Shown: positions 63,609 to 64,000 of the stretch, piece after piece | How positions within the stretch are numbered: the stretch's first letter is position 1 | How the letters are laid out: every line of letters begins with the position of its first letter | From: Euborellia annulipes | Taxonomy: Eukaryota; Arthropoda; Insecta; Dermaptera; Anisolabididae | Length of the DNA stretch: 64,000 nucleotides | NCBI GenBank assembly: GCA_023213315.1 | Contig: JAKCPI010005105.1 | Location: 62,001 to 126,000, forward strand | Direction: 5' to 3' | Notes under the pieces: generated by a model | What the model was told of the DNA's origin: nothing | What the model saw: the letters and a program-made list of their open reading frames with translations, nothing else | Database searches by the model: none | Translations under genes and position numbers: made by a program

Positions 63609-64000
63609 ACTAACTTGTAATATAGAATATATATATATATGAATAATTTAAAAAAAAAAATGGTTTATTAAATCGCATTTAACTTTCAAATTTTTAATAA
63701 AAGAAAAAAAAAATCTTTGAATTTTTAACAGACTTATTTAGTAAGCCTATATGCTTACGTGGTATTTTTTTTTTTTTTGTTCAAAAGATCTGATCTAATC
63801 CTATAAAATTTGAATATTTGAAAAAAACAGGAGGAAAAAAATTTGATTGCGTTTTATACATGCATGGTTCTATTATTGCACTGGAGCGTTTAGGGTGGGA
63901 GGCATAATTAGATCGCCTCTCTCACTCTCTACTAATTAATATAGGCGCGTCACATACTACATACAATCCCATTAAAATTTTTTTTATATGAATCCATGGT
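63609..64000. other. AT-rich stretch, nothing assigned
   Basis: No gene or repeat recognised up to the window end. Confidence 0.5.

Overview
The window is visibly AT-rich (by eye near 70 percent, not computed), eukaryotic and almost free of intact genes. It is packed with nested non-autonomous transposable elements: tRNA-derived SINEs with target-site duplications (TSDs) and poly-A tails, LINE 3' ends, hAT-, pogo- and Harbinger-like MITEs, a Helitron/Helentron-like element carrying a satellite, and type I hammerhead ribozyme (HHR) motifs of the kind known from Penelope-like elements and other metazoan retroelements. This fits an invertebrate animal genome, perhaps an arthropod; the species cannot be read from the sequence. 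I find no bacterial or organellar genes, rRNA, functional tRNA or CRISPR array.

The dominant feature is one dispersed family, here called HPE (hairpin-ended element; my working name). Full copies are about 600-730 bp, with some 40 full, truncated or rearranged copies on both strands. In forward orientation an HPE has: (i) a left hairpin (LH) that starts T-rich then ACTTTCTCTTACC, followed by a TA-rich loop and GAGAAAGT; (ii) a body with a CTGT/CACA-rich stretch, the palindrome GTACTAGTAC, and TTGCCATGGTAACA; (iii) a right hairpin (RH) of about 90 bp bounded by AATCTGGTGTGAC and GTCACACCAGATT. RH contains GGTAAGAGAAAGT, the reverse complement of the first 13 bases of LH, so the ends carry an inverted repeat as well as two independent hairpins. 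Copies occur singly, in head-to-tail runs (49.5-50.9 and 55.1-55.9 kb), as internally deleted forms that keep both hairpins, and in at least one copy (35.3 kb) RH is inverted relative to the body. The HPE core is also the seed of a 144-bp tandem array at 15.5-17.1 kb, and RH is found inside a different MITE family.

A second theme is HHR motifs (CTGANGA, helix II, GAAAC, usually then GTC or GTT). About 18 are seen. Many occur as pairs in inverted arms with their 3' sides facing outward (1.5, 3.5, 5.1, 6.6, 22.7 and 24.6 kb); the best single examples are at 10.2, 21.25 and 23.15 kb.

Layout: 0-8 kb, TIR element, HPEs, HHR foldbacks, a hAT MITE and a large nested palindrome (5001-5714); 8-15 kb, LINE end, HHR foldback, SINE in a TIR element, pogo MITE, HPEs; 15.3-17.7 kb, satellite-bearing Helentron-like element; 18-31 kb, HPEs, HHR foldbacks, a GC-rich foldback; 31-48 kb, dense HPEs, SINEs and several coding-like islands (43.6 and 46.1 kb); 48-56 kb, tandem HPEs and a five-layer nest (52.25-53.9 kb); 56-64 kb, foldbacks, a second LINE end with an HHR unit inside an HPE, and SINE/MITE insertions. 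The coding-like islands (43.6, 46.1, 58.8 and 60.4 kb) are short and unidentified; they may be exons of host genes or fragments of transposon proteins.
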